From Apostichopus japonicus (lineage: Eukaryota > Echinodermata > Holothuroidea > Aspidochirotida > Stichopodidae): a stretch of DNA of 64,000 nucleotides. The stretch spans positions 5,809,001-5,873,000 of the forward strand of contig NC_092578.1 of NCBI RefSeq assembly GCF_037975245.1, given 5' to 3'. How positions within the stretch are numbered: position 1 is the first letter of the stretch; each line of letters begins with the position of its first letter. Shown in pieces: positions 20,001 to 34,100 of this stretch. Made by a program: the position numbers and the translations under genes. The notes below the pieces were generated by a model, which was given only the letters and a program-made list of their open reading frames with translations, was not told the DNA's origin and did no database searches.

Positions 20001-23000
20001 GAGAAAGAATCCAAGTTGTATTTTAACAAAACAACGGTTTCAAATCCTAATGGCACTATGAGATCACAGATAACTAAATGACAGATGGCCCCAGATGATG
20101 ACTTTAAAACTATACAATATCTCGCAGACGCAGCAAGATTTTTCGTACCTGTTCGAGGGAGCTGTTCTTCACAATGTATCTGATGGATGATAGTTGGGCT
20201 TGGTTTGTGCCCCCTTAAACTGTTATACATCATTTACATTGATCCCTTGGCATAACCGGTGTCAGTGGCAGTATTCTGTTACCCTAAGTCAGTATATATC
20301 GTCACCACTGACTTTCAATCTAGGGACAGATTCTAATATTGCCAATCCAGTCATTTCGATTACGACCACAAATGTCCTATTTGACGAGTAACAATGCATT
20401 CTCTCACTCATGTTGTTGCCAGATGCATTCACAAAATATCACCGATTTTAAAAGTTGTCAACATCTCCAACAAGATGCTATAGAAGCACGGACGCAACCA
20501 CCATTTTTGAACTGGAGAGGGGGAGGGGGTTAAAAGCTATATCTTCCAGGGGAGGTGAATAAGAGGAACGGCGTCCACTCCGCTGTTGTTATTGTTGGTA
20601 AAATGGAGGGTGTTTAGATGCAAAATGGTGCTATATTTTGCAACTTTTGGAATATGTATACATAGTAGATCAATGTTGTACCGCACATGTATGTTTTATT
20701 TTATGTTCTGTACGCTAGTTTTTAATATTCGCTCTGTCAGTGGGGAGCATAGCCCCTACCCCTCTGGATTATAGTCTAGACCCCCCCCCCCCCCCCAAGT
20801 ATACGTGGTTGCTCCTCTGGCTATTGGGTCTGACTTAGAGATGCAGAAAATTTCCAGAAATCATCTTAAGCCACCGATGTATCATTTTAACTTTAATATA
20901 CAAATATCAGTTCATCTAAAACATGCAGTATGTATATGCCATGACAGGCGACATACAATGTCGTATAAACTGCAATTTGTGGTAGATATTTGGAATACTT
21001 GAACGCAGAAACTGTCAGCTAATAGCTATATTGATTGGAACATGTTCCTTGGAAAAGAAATGTCCCTGCAGAGAATCAAGGAATAACATGTTTTGTTTCA
21101 TGTATCCAAATTCCCAAACGTACACGTCATTAAATGCGTACATCGTGTATATTGTCATGTGTATATCCTACAGCTATGTCCCAGTTATCGGAACGTTACC
21201 CTTAATGTTGATTAACCAGGTTAATGGTGCACGCTTTTTTTTCATTCAAGAGTGTAGGAAAGTCGGTCAGGAAGAAACTTGTAGTAAAATGCCTTCGAGG
21301 CTATATAGCATGCAAGCTCCAGGAATGGTGGCTTTCTGAGTCATTCTACATGGAACTACTGTGGTGATATCGTATCATTTTCCCACGTCCCACATCCCTC
21401 TTTTCAAGGGGGGTAGACATTTTACGGGAGGGCGTCAGGGACACATTAGAAAGAATTAATTTCGACATGGTATTATGTCTACAATAACAGATAAAAACAA
21501 TATAATTTTGTGAATTATCTATACTCTATGTCTCTGGAATATAAAAAGACAGCATTTTAACCTTTCCAACTCCATATAGTCTTCCTAAATGTATAGCAGT
21601 TATAACCTTAACAATGGGCTATTGTCGCTTGTGTGTAATTTCAATGTCTGTAGTTTTTCAAACTGTGATTTAAAGGATATGGTATATATATAGGCATATA
21701 GATAAACCATTTCAGCGTCAAACCTGTTGGTGTTCGGATTCTTTGACGAAGTGCTCCAAATTGTACAATGTGTTAATTTCATATAGTTAGCGTTTCCAAC
21801 CCTGTATGTTGAGTTTAAGGATTTTATTGTTCACTGAGACTGGAAGAAAGACAATTGTACCGTTGGCTCTGTAGGCGTATATGCCGGTCGTTCGCACGAC
21901 GCATATAAGAAAAGCAAACGGAGACAGAACGACTGTCTGCTAAACACGAGCCTGCGACACAAATAAAATATATGGCCTTCCAAAGACGACCCATACAACG
22001 GTTACGTCATCTGGACCCCTCATGCATCTTTTTCTTGGCAATGTAATGGACATTTAATTGACTGCTGGACCAGGCAGCTATAAAACACTCCCTTGTTGAA
22101 CCTTCTCTGAACCAACATTTGAAAATTAATCAATTACTCGAGTCCCATGTTAAATTTAGTAGAAAAGTCTCTTTTCATGCGGAACCAGTGGTTTATTTCA
22201 CTATGGGTTCGTTTTTTCTTAGCTACTGCATGTACCCTAGGGAGTTCATTTGCTATACACAACGGCTTAGTTCGCTCTATTGATTATTGATTCAATGATA
22301 GGCTTAGCCAACTTACATTTGATTTTATACCTGGATTATAAGAGTGTAGGTTGCTTTTGTAGTATAGTGTCACACGAATAATGTTGTTAATATCTTACAG
22401 CAGGTATAGACTGTTATGGCAAGTCCCAACAATGAAAATGAGATGCAAAGACATTCTAGTATAGCATTAATACTATCACCCCCCCCCCCCCCCACACACA
22501 CACACCACTACAACCACCCCGGATATCTTGAGGGTAGATTTGTTCATAATATGCCATTCCCCAGTTACGTCTGGGCACGGAGCATACAATTGAAAAATAT
22601 CAAAGTTGTTCCATTGTATAACAATAAAAATGCGGTTTTAAACTCCTATATTCTCTCAAATATTTCTTGAAAAAATATAGAGAATAGGAATAGGGATACA
22701 GTAGTGTATTATTATAGCTATGAGAAAAAGTAACTTAACTGTGACAAAAGTGAAGTGGTTACGCCCAGATACGGGTAACTATTACAGCTTTATGCAAAAC
22801 AGTCCTGAAAGGTCCGTCCAGACGCGGTGTTTGTAGTCACCGCACAAGGGATGTTTAACTCACAATAACACAAGGGGCTGCCCGTTTGCAAGTTCCCTGC
22901 CGAAAGAGTCATGCTTTTCCATACCAGGGACACCCCAATGATTCTACCCAACCATCATCTTCTTCTATAATCATTCCAGAAACCCCAGACAAAATCATTG

Positions 23001-26000
23001 ACCCTTTTTTATTTCGTAGGCTATATGGTACCTGCTCATATAGTACCGCTGTACCGGTAATCCATATGATGTCCATTTGGGTATTGTTGAACTAAATTGA
23101 CTGCTGCTGGTTCTATTGGAATAGTGAATACAGTAGTCTTTTCTCTTAATACTCTCCGTCATATAATGGAAGTATCTTTAGTACACTTGGCCGGCCCCTT
23201 AAGTGGCTTCTTTATTGCGGCGTCGGATGGAAACATCAAAGGGGTTGACAAATCTTTCATTGACAATTAAGACCAGTTTAAGAACGCTTAACAAAACAAG
23301 AGGATTAAGAATGTACCAGAGAGAGACAATCCCTTTCGATCCCCGGGTAATGCTCGCACAGTCGTGTTGTTGAAGAACAGTATTCTCCTTTTTGAATGCA
23401 TTCAGGCGCCATGCACAAAGGAGAAAAGAAAAGAAGTATATAATTGAGTAAACCAATTTACGTCATTTTTATAATCTATCTAGAACATAAACTAATGTGA
23501 AGATTCAAGTTAGGCAAAGTTTGTATATCATTGTATCAATTCATAATGAGAACATTCAGGGAATCATCCACACGACAAGACGGGATGAGAAGGGGAGTGT
23601 GGGGTGCTGTTTGTTGTGGGTTGAAGTCGGAATGCCTCTTATTGTGAAACTTAGGTAGCCGGTTTATGGGGAAGATGGTACCGGCCTCTGCATCCTCGGA
23701 ATAAGGCAGTCTGCTCTGACCCTCGGAGGTAAACGTATGAATCCGTCTGTCAATTGATTAGCCATTAATAAATGGTACCTTTCAGAGTCCCCCACCCTCC
23801 TCCGCCGGTCTACCCAGGACTGATCTGATTGTATCGTCACGTTAACTTTAACGTTGGTCTGATAATAAAGTGTGACGATTCTGCGTAACAAGTAGGTATA
23901 GATCTGGTAACGTGATTCGAAAAGGCGCCCTCTTTTCATGACTAACTTTCTCATATGACGATGGAACACACCATTCCTCTCTTGGAATACGACACATTTA
24001 AAACAAATCTAGTTAGTTAATTAAATAAAAACAGTTAAGACGAAGTAAGGTAGTACAATTCAAAGCAAAACGCTACAGAAATAAGATTTTAAAATAATAC
24101 GGCAAACTTGATTTAGTAGTATTTAGTGATCAATATCTTGTATAAGTTGGGCCTAGTCCATTATTTGCGAATCGGTAGAAATTTCTCTGTGAGATCGAGA
24201 GCAGACGACGGCAACGGAGTGTTCAATTACAACTTGGTGTGTACGTGTGAGGACCATAACTGGAATATTGAACATCCAACAACCGGCACTGTGTAAATTT
24301 TCGGCGTGTAGAATTGCTGAATGATCAAGTTAAAATTGATTTCCTGGGACCATAACATATAGTTTGTTGCCGTTGTGCAGTGCTTAATAACCATCTAGAA
24401 AGTAGAAAGCCTTTGGTCTGTTATTTTACCTCATCACAGTCATAAATTGACACATACTTTATACTCATACTGTATAGTGAGGCCACGGCACTAGTTGTGA
24501 ATTCTATCTTAGTCAACAAGTTTTGAGTCCTGTCTCCGGATTTAACTTGAAGGTTAACTGTGAGATATGCTACGTTAGGTAATTCAAGTGGACTGAAGTG
24601 CCTATTATCGTTCTTTATGAGAAAAATTAGTTGTTGTGGACTGTTGCTGCATGGAAGGTAAGTCGATTTGAACGTGTTTATTTATATTATCATAACGTTT
24701 GTTGCAAGACTGAATACAAAATTTGCAATAATTATACTGGCTTAACCTAGCCTAGGTCTAAATTAATGCTTTGCTTGAGCTAAGTTCGTAGCCTTTGGTG
24801 AATTCCAGCATGAATGATGAAAATGCTGTAGGCCTATGTCAACGTTTTAGTATGTAAGCCTTAGCGCAAAGCTAATCTAATTCTAAGAACTGGTTAGGAC
24901 TAAAATTTTCCTTTCAAAAATTTGGTTAGGCCTAGAATTTTGGTTAACTCATAATCAAAAGTCATAGTCAAACAAGGTTTCTCTCTGTCGTTGGAACTTA
25001 AATGACATTGTTACTATGTTATCCTAGGCTAGGCATTGCCAGAAAGGTTGTTTACACTGACCATGGAGGTATAAACTCCCAGTTTATAGCTCCATGCACT
25101 GACTAGGTAGGCTTGACAAATCCTTGTGTTATGTAGGTCTAGATGTGAGTTACTCCTTGTACTCAAACAACAGAATTCACGTCCCTCCCCACCCACTCCA
25201 TCCTTCTGGCTCAGACATGAAGTTTTCCTGATGGTCTAAGCCTAAAAGTAAGAGATACTAGCATTAATGGATCAGCTCTCTGTCATCCTCGATCGGCATT
25301 TCTACTATTCAGAGAGTTTGGCAAATAAAAAAATGATATGTGTAATTTTTGTGTAGGCTTTTAAGTTATAGTCTTTTTTTTTTATGTATCAGACTTGTGG
25401 CAAATTCATAGCTTCAGCAATTGTTTATAAATGAGCAGTAACATGACAAATTTAATTTTCTATTTTCCTTCATATTCCATTACAAATAACCATGGTTAAT
25501 GGAACGGCTGAAACTCAAATTAAACATTTTTGTTCCTATCCTGCCACCTATTATATGATGGTACAGTTAAAATTATCAACTACCCAGGGCGAGGGAGACA
25601 TGACCGCAAATACTTGTTTCACCATGGTTTTTCAGAGAACAGCTAAGATGATGTATTAGCTTAGCACAGAATGTTACAGTGAAATTGTCATTTAAGGCAA
25701 TGGAGATCATTGTCCGCAGTCTGAACCAGCATTTTGACAACCCAGGAATGGTACCACCAAGAAATTAAGGCATATTGCTGTACTACATCCTGCATTCCTT
25801 AGCTATGTCACAGATGGGAACCCCTTATAAGTAACTTACCAATAAATATTTGCTCTTATATAGGTGTAAATGTGTTATATGTTAAATACTCATCATGCAT
25901 GGAGGAAAAGTAAGGTGGCTTCACTAGGGGGGGGGGGGAGGGACTTCCCGGGCCTGGCATAACAGTCGTCTGTGAGACTATCAAGTAAGCCATCACCACC

Positions 26001-26718
26001 TAATATAAGAAGAATGGGGCAATTAGTATTCTAGTCCCAAAAAAGCAGTCACTCATCATCTTGCTATTGTCTAAATCTGTTTTGAACTGAGACACTGTTC
26101 TTTAAATGCAGATATTTTAGAAGCCCAGGTGTCAGTTACTAGACACTCTGTGTGATACTCCTGTAGCTTGAGAGCTGTTTACTGTCATGACACTTTATTT
26201 ACTTACAACTGGCAAAGTATCCTTGACTGATTTTAAATCCTGTAATCCTGTTTGAACTAACTTGTTTTATCAATTGTACTGCTTCCACACTCTTGTATTT
26301 ATGATCCTCTGAAGGAGCTAAATTGTTATTGAGGAGGCTACTTGTGGTCTTGCACATAGTTTGAAGTTTATTGTTGGCAGAATTAGGCTGGATCACACCA
26401 ACAGGGAAATTGATTTCTTCCTAATTTGTGGCACAAAAGTGTCTTGGAGATTACCTTCAAAACAGTTTACACTCAGCCCTTGGCACAGATTACAACTTTC
26501 TATAGATTGGTCTACGTTGCTTTGTTTTCGACCAGTTAGAGTGAAGCTGTGAGGGAAGAATTAGGGCCTTGCTGAACAGGTGATCTACAGTGTATAATCT
26601 TTTTTTTTTGGTTGAATTAAGGATCCCAGGAACATTGAACTTTCAGATTTGCATCTGTACTCTGTATTGACTTTTTACATCCAAAATCTGGTGGTACCTT
26701 ATTCAACTGTTAACCCAA
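17065..26718. other. Mostly unique sequence, no gene recognised
   Basis: The interval contains reading frames up to about 102 codons with no recognisable domain, C-runs at about 20781-20797 and 22481-22494 (the latter joined to a CA dinucleotide run), and a G-run at about 25927-25938. Words such as TAGGCCTA and CCTAGGCTAGG recur at 18.0-18.1 and 24.7-25.1 kb. I see no dispersed family here beyond the AAAGCATCAAAAGGACC motifs near 18.8 kb. Confidence 0.5.
24190..24658 (+). other. Possible non-coding first exon ending in a consensus splice donor
   Basis: The stretch CTGCATGGAAG followed by GTAAGTCG has a consensus donor at 24659. The upstream 450 bp is somewhat richer in CG dinucleotides than its surroundings, as promoter or 5' untranslated sequence often is. 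There is no TATA box, and I cannot see a partner acceptor that would keep the ATGGAAG frame open. A chance donor is the simpler explanation. Confidence 0.12.
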
Positions 26719-26720
26719 GA

Positions 26721-26964
26721 AGGTATGTATATATGTATTTTATATCCTCCTGCAAGCAGGAACTCGCGAAGAAGCCTCATTGGCTCATCAAAGCCGCAAA
26801 CTGACCGTAGTCAGTCTCTTACATTCATATTTAACGTCCATGATTATGAATTGTCAATTGTCAACATCTCTGTAACTGGACGACATACATTAATCTTGGA
26901 GTGACTCGAACCGGGGACCTTATGATTGGAAGGCACCGGGGTTGACCACTGAGCTAACACTCCT
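26721..26964 (-). mobile_element. tRNA-derived SINE, copy 1
   Basis: On the minus strand the element begins GGAGTGTTAGCTCAGTGG, with a perfect RNA polymerase III A box (TAGCTCAGTGG, 26946-26955 plus neighbour) and a B box GGTTCGAGTCA at 26902-26912. GGAGTG and CACTCC pair as an acceptor-like stem, and the anticodon-like loop CTTCCAA resembles tRNA-Gly(UCC), although the stem is degenerate. A body of about 170 bp without coding content follows, including the hairpin CCTGCTTGCAGG. It ends in an AT-rich ATACATATATACATAC tail. The second copy at 62911-63142 matches closely over more than 200 bp. It is probably transcribed by polymerase III if active and mobilised by a partner LINE; no LINE sharing its tail was found. 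Confidence 0.85.
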
Positions 26965-27001
26965 CATATGTAAAGCTACCTGTACCTTAAAAGGAAGCAG
27001 G

Positions 27002-28116
27002 ACACTTCGCCCAACAACCATTTCGCCCAACTGCCATTTCGCCCAACCTTACCATTTCGCCCAACTAGCCTGGTCATTTCGCCCAACCAGCCTGGTCATT
27101 TCGCCCAACCAGCCTGGTCATTTCGCCCAACCAGCCTGGTCATTTCGCCCAACCAGCCTGGTCATTTCGCCCAACCAGCATGATTAAATATGATACTTCA
27201 AAAGGAAACGTTCGGGAATTGTTAACGTTACAGGATACGAACCGAATATTAAGGAAACTTGAGGATGTGTTAGGGGTTAGGTTTGATAGTAAACGTTCGA
27301 ATATTAAGGAATATTAAGGAAACTTGAAGTCCTTTACTTTGTATAACTTTAGTAAAGAAACGTTCGGGAATTTTTAACGTTACAGGATACGAACCGAATA
27401 TTAAGGAATCTTGAGGATGTTTTAGGGGTTAGGTTTGATAGTAAACGTTCGGGAATTGTTAACGTTATGGGATTCGAACCGAGTATTAAGGAAACTTGAA
27501 GTCGTGGTTAAATTGATTACAAATGTTAATACATATGTGGTTACATTGATTAAGTGGTTACATTGATTAAATATACAGTAGTACTTCAATATTACGGACA
27601 GGTTTTATATATTTTTTTCTCAATTTAATAAGAAAACGTTCGGGAATTTTTAGTCAGTATGATGGATCAGTGTTTTAGGGGTCAGGTTTGATAGCTTTTT
27701 ATGAAGACAGATTCCCCTGTGTTTGTATAATAATATAACTTCCATTGTATGCGTAAACGCCTAAAGTAGTGTTATCCTCCCATTATACCCGAAATAACTG
27801 CTCAGACTTCGATCGATATCGAGCGGACCTCACTTTTGTATTTACCTATTACGAAGTAACCTAACGCAAAATAAATCAAATTGAACTAGTGGAATAGAAA
27901 AAGTAATATTATTCTGACTGAATATTAGTAAAAAATAAGGTTGGGCGAAATGACCAACACGGTTGGGCGAAATGACCATGCTGGTTGGGCGAAATGACTA
28001 TGATGGTTGGGCGAAATGACCATACTGGTTGGGCGAAATGACCAGGCTGGTTGGGCGAAATGACCAGGCTGGTTGGGCGAAATGGCAGTTGGGCGAAATG
28101 GTTGTTGGGCGAAGTG
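27002..28116. mobile_element. Foldback-type element B with opposed 22-bp arrays
   Basis: The left arm (about 27003-27180) has nine TTCGCCCAAC units, the right arm (about 27940-28116) nine units in inverse orientation. Inner units are 22 bp (CATTTCGCCCAACCAGCCTG plus GT). The outermost two on each side are 16 bp and differ in sequence (CAACAAC, CAACTGC), and their order mirrors exactly between ends, giving a perfect inverted repeat of at least 44 bp. The interior carries five copies of AAACGTTCG, mostly followed by GGAATT, at 27206, 27291, 27358, 27443 and 27634. Copies also share GATACGAACCGAATATTAAG and TTAGGGGTTAGGTTTGATAG, so the centre is itself tandemly repeated. No transposase frame is seen. 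The unit lacks stops in its frames, which makes repetitive SFRPTSLVISPNQPGHFAQP-type translations that I regard as artefacts. Confidence 0.88.
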
Positions 28117-31100
28117 ACTAGAAAGCCCTTAAAACATGTGTACCTGTTACACACATTGCAGTCCACTAAAACCACATCAGGGTTGAGTAATTACAGAAAG
28201 GAACAATTTGCAAATAAGTGCAAGTTAATTAAGTGTACATAGATAATTTCTTGTATCATCTTTTAATATTTTGGTTACACTGAGGGGCATCTATTTATGT
28301 GATGTTTGTATTACATGTGGGTTGATTGCAATAATGCAGAGTCATCACCCTAAATTTCAAAATCCAGGTCAGGCATGATCAAATTTCAACAAGCATCTTT
28401 TTACTGCCACTCTTAAAGTAATTACCCAAACTGTGAATATATGTTAATTGTCTAGATCGTTAACAAACCTCAATTTCTGGGAGTAATTTGGGAGGATCAG
28501 AGCCTCTAGAAAATTTCTGTTGAAAACTTCTCCTGTTGAAAACTTCTCCAGCATTTTCTAGCATGCTGAGATTTGGGGCCAGTATTGATCTATAGAGAGC
28601 TAGTTTCTGGTCACAACTGTCACATACATTCTTATGTTGATTTTTATCTTTGAAATTTGTCCTCTGTGCTTACATACTCTTGACCTGATGACATCATGGT
28701 GCCATTTTGATAAGAACAGCAGCTAAATTGGAGGAGTACTCATGGGAGGCAGGGGATACTTGCTAGATATATACTAGATACTAAAAATATTTTAAATAGT
28801 GTAAACTGTCATCAGTTTCTTTGCAATATGATAACCCTTTTAACCAGGAGGTTTTACCATGAATTGTGATTCAAGTATTTCCCAGCTCACACAGCTTGTG
28901 ACTCACCTGTGAGTGTATAATGTAGTCATACAATACTAACCGAGGTACTGTAGTAGCAGAGATCTAGATATTTATGTAGTGCAAACAGAACTCTGTGAAT
29001 GGATCAACTGTTTATGATGGTCTATTTAGGCTTTTACAAAGATATCCAACCAGAAATTCAAATATGTATACAATCATGTTAAGCATGTTTATATTCTTAT
29101 TGTCTATTGCCCAACATAATGTAGACAATTACGTTTTTTACCCTGTTTCTGTTACAACCCCTTAAATAGTGTAAAATAATGAAGTTAATGTTCAACGACA
29201 ATGTCCTGCTGTCAAAACATAGCCATGCCCAATTATTCATACCAAAATAATTTCATTGGTTTTAAATGTAAAACTAGATATCTGAAATTTGGAAAATTTA
29301 CTTGAAAATGTTCTATTCTCAATGGCAATAAAACATTAAACATAGACAGCACATCAAATCGATGAGAAAAGTTTGGCAAACTGTATCACATTCACAATAT
29401 ATGAAGGCAGCAATATCAGTTAGAACAAGCATTCCGATAGCTACACATAACATTTTTGTGTAGAATATTGTACTACTATGTAAGGTTTGTTGGTTTTCAA
29501 GTACCCACATAAAGGCATGCACACAGTGTGACAGTGGGTTTAATACTAGTGCACAATAGTTTCATCAACTGAGCTGATATATCCTAGAACAGCCATATCA
29601 GTCAAGCTCATACTTTCTGTATTAAACCAGTTAAATCTCAATAAGCGAATATGAAAATGGAGCAAGCTTCTTTGTTTGACAGGTCTGTTCATTGGTTGGG
29701 AGTCATTGAGTGCAAACACTCATGTTCGTGAATATTTGTGCAAACTAGCTGCAGCTGTCTGTCCTACATTGATGAGGAAAATCATGCAATTATTTGAAAA
29801 AGGAAAACCAGAATGAAAAGTGATTAAATAAATACTGTACAGTACAGAACTTTCTATGCTATAAATGTGAACACAATGCTTAAAAAAAAAAAAAAAATTA
29901 AAGTTAAAAATTTACGAAACTGTAATATATCGGCCATGCATACACGATTACATGCAAGCATCCATACAAAATAAAATATGATTAAATATTTTTTCAAGCT
30001 TGCCATCAGGAAAGCATTCACCTACTAGCCTTATAAGAAATCACCAATCGCAGATATTTTTCAATAACTGCAGTGGAACCCCTATTCCACATTGGGTATA
30101 CATACTTCATTATTTTAAAGGCCCCTATATTTACATTTTGTTCAGGCATAAATTTTGTTTTTGACTACTATACAGTAGCTCCTGTAGCTACTGAATGCAA
30201 ACTGCTGAATCTGATATTTTTACAATATTAACAGCTTAAGTTACACACACAATTATTATGACATGCTATACATGTTTTTTTGTATCAAGACAACCCTTCA
30301 TTTTTATGAAAAGTATCGCTCCATTAAACAGATTAAATTACACACTTTGCATCCACAACACTTGGAGCTATAAATTGTATGTATTGTAAATAGGGTGGAT
30401 CCAATTTCCAAGCAGTTGAGCAGGGAATTTCGTTTGGAACCTCTTCATGCTTAGACAACTGTCATAAAGATTGTGGCAAAACCTAGGCAAGAGATGATTA
30501 TAATAATTCTGCAGCTGTGAAGAAAAAGCCCTGGGACGACGGTGAGTCATCAAAGTTTTGAGAATATTAGCCAACTGAGTAAGTCAGTACCAATTGGAGC
30601 ATCACAAACAGAAGTGTACATACTGTAATAGCTAGTACTTTATCAATTCAATGTATGTGATGCTAGACACATAGACTGCATGGCTACAGTTCTTGCAATA
30701 GTATGCTAGATACTAGGTTATCTCCTGTTGCAACAGTCACAGGAAACAAAAGTGGCAGTGTGGTCATTACGATACACAATTTAAAACACTGTAGTTTTTA
30801 CAGAGTGAAGTAGGATTGGTTCAGTTTTAAAAGAGAAAGTTTGCAAATGAAGTGTTTAGTCACTTACATTAGCTTTTATTTCTTAAAGTGGAACGATAGT
30901 GAGAGAAAAAAAATCTCTCATTTTCATATATAATGTAGTTCATATGTTACCAAGCAATCCATTTTTTTAATTTTCCAAATAGCACACCGGAAAGTTATAA
31001 AAAAGGGAATTATAACGTGGTTTTTTCGTCTCCGTAATTTAGGAATTTGCAAACACTGAAACGACCTTGAACAGCCCTCAGGTCAGTGAATGACGTCACT

Positions 31101-34100
31101 GTGATGATCTTTTCTGTTGTGAACTGTTCAGTACGGTGCTGTGCGTGCATTTCGTGTCAGCATAACTGTTATTTTCCGGCGTAATGTTCAAGTCATAAAT
31201 AGATAATGAATATCATGGTGTTTCTTGATTTCTTCACCACGTGTTTACAAGTTTGTTTTTACGAAATTTGCGGCGATTTCGCAACGATTTCCCAATATCT
31301 GAAGAGGTAACTCGCAAGCTGACCCAAAGTAACGTAAATCTCAAGATCACGTTTTTGGCGGGTTTTATACAGAGTGATGTATGAATGTGCTCACTTACCA
31401 GTCAAACTGGCACAATAACAATAGTGATGATAGTCTCACGCCTAAACGTAGATTAGTATAACATCCGAAAGAAAATCCAAAGTTCTAAACAAAGTAGATT
31501 CGCTTGTATGCACTAGGCCTACTGTAAAACATAAACGTTCCTTGTTCCGTGCGTCATTAAATCCAACAGAAAGGTTTCATTGAGCTTGAAATACAACCGC
31601 ATTTGAACTCAATCGAGTAGTTAGTCTAGCTCGAAAAATTTTCTCACTACATGCAATGCCTTTTGCGTTTATTCACATGCATGCCTCGTGGTTTGGGCTT
31701 AGGAGGAATCGTAATCTAGCCCAACTTCACGTAGGTCCGCAAACGGTACTTTCACACTGTGCAAACATAAGTGACAGTGTGCGCTACCGTATAGTAATAC
31801 TTACACGATGTTTTGTTTCGCTCGAGCATACACATATTTCCTATTCGTATTACATTTAAAGTGGTTTGGAGGGTATGAACACATCTCTGCCCAAAAAAAC
31901 TGCCTAAGCGACGTCCATGCCCCAATTGAAATTTGCACGTTGATTCTCTCCTCACATAGTCATTAGGTTGTTCACGTCTGACATGTCTTCCAATTCCAAC
32001 ACCTACTGTTGCATTTATCGGGATATATATAAATAATGCGGCATAAAAGCATCAATCTTTCAAACTTTTTTTACTTTAGTGACCTTGCCACACGCAAATT
32101 TCAATTTGGCCCGAGATGGCTCTATGACCGATTATTCCGTAATTTACATTGGGGCAGTCAGCTTCACTTAAACGACAAGAAAAAGCAGGAACAATAACAC
32201 CTTTGTTTCAAGCAGTGTATCAAATCTCCTCTCTTCCCTTTCAATGTTACGTTTACGTTTAAGTTAAAAAAATCGATGAGGGGCTATCGTATCCAGAGTT
32301 TCCGATATCTCTCTCCACTTTTTCCGCTTGGAAAATTGAAAAAACTTATTGTAGAGTCCACATTCGTTCTGTTGCATCCCCCTACAACGCAATTTCTTGG
32401 CATTTTGCTAGTGGTTTAAGTTGTTTGTCGAGTCCAATACAGAGTAGGTTGCAACTAAACTTACGCACTAAGTGCACACTGCTGAAGTACACTTCACTTT
32501 GTTATCATCAAAATGACGTCACATGTCACTGTAGATCACGTGATCATCAAATCGCTTTTCGCGAAAAGCCCAATTTTTGTTTAAAAAATCAACGAGTTTA
32601 GGAATTTTTTTAAGGCCTTTCCCAACATCGGATTGACTTGAATTTTCACATGTGTAATATGGAAACCAACTAGAATACTCTTGAATAAAATCGTATTTTT
32701 TCGTCGATGCTGAAAAATCACTATCGTTCATCTTTAAGATACCCAGGTTGTGAAATTTACAAAATGGTTATACAGTAGCGCCCATATAAGTAACCTTCAA
32801 AGGTTAAACAGGGTATACGTTCAAAATAGTTCTTGTATGATATATATGTAACTATTATTGTTTTATTTATTTTATTTTATTTATGATTTGTATTTATTAT
32901 ATAGATCTAATTTTTTTAACCATGTTTATAGATTTGCAACCTTTCTTCGATCAGTGAATGAGTTTTATTATTTAAAGTAAGATTTTTTTTCTGTTGTAAT
33001 ATTATGCATCAGCAGATTCAAGGGCATTTTCTTTTATTATTTTTGGTACCTCAAGTTGTTGTTCTTTTGAGAATGCAAAGGAAACAAATAATATCTATTG
33101 AACTAGACCTCCTTTTTCTGCAGTTTTTGGTCAGAGTAAGTTTGCTCTGATTGATGAGTTGTAAACAATTCAAACAAATACACCAGTGATCAATTTTAAA
33201 GCTTAGTTGCATTCAAACTTTTATCCTCATATATCTTATTTGACAAAAATAGGCTAATAGCGTGAGGTCAGCTTTAGAAATATTTCAGGTTATGAACTTA
33301 TCTAGTTTCCTAAATACATGTACAGTATATAATATGCTGTACCACCCTACCAGGACTCATTGAAAAGGTCAAAATTAAAAGTGGAGGATTGAACAATTTA
33401 ATGGTCATCATGAAATGGTGCTGGCTAAGATCAATGTCTAGTTAATCTTGTAGAATAAATTTTTGAGAGGGATAAATTTATATTATAGCACTCTATGAAG
33501 TTATTGTCTCACCTGACTGTGAAAGATTCCAATCTTAATTTATTCTCAACCCCTTGCACTGCTCACATCCCAGCTCTCCCACCGCTCCTCCAAAAGCTGA
33601 GCGTAACTAAACCAAGGGATTAATCTCTTAACAGGATAGTTCAGTTGATTTAAGTTGACAATGTAAAGGAGGGATACAGTGTATACAGTAGGCCTGATCA
33701 AAGCACCCTGGACAAATTTTGTTCAATTCCGCAAATTTATGCTGTTTATGAGGTAGTTCATTTCTAGTTTATAAATTAGTTTATTAGCAAAAGTGAAATA
33801 TTGTAAATGTACATCTAAAAAACATGTTCTTCAAAAGTTTGAATGAAAGTTTCATCTTAAAAGCGCATGCATCGGAATATTTTAATATGCTCATTCATTG
33901 TTTTGGTACTTAGCTTCAAAGCCTTTCCAGTAAAAGTAAGAAACGAGCTGTATCAAATTCAAGATCAATAGGTTTACGATAGAGTGAAATTTAAGAAAAA
34001 ACAAAATATTTGTCACTGTGCATTTGTGATATCATGTACATATCAGCTTGCTTCAAGGTGTAACCCATGTGGTACAAAATATTAGACAACTTCAACGGTC

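Noticed and set aside
23664-23969. 101-codon arginine-rich frame on the minus strand
   Set aside because: Composition is plausible for a protein but there is no recognisable motif, and no supporting signals were found.
26890-26964. Functional tRNA-Gly gene
   Set aside because: The anticodon stem and T stem are degenerate, and the sequence continues into a body shared with another locus. It is the head of a SINE.
27002-28116. Reading the opposed arrays as a CRISPR array
   Set aside because: Units are contiguous without unique spacers, the two arrays are inverted, and the sequence is animal-like.
26942-28175. Repetitive SFRPTSLVISPNQPGH-type peptides on both strands
   Set aside because: A 22-bp unit without stops reads open in all frames and yields the same periodic peptide on each side. 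This is a by-product of the minisatellite, not a repeat protein.
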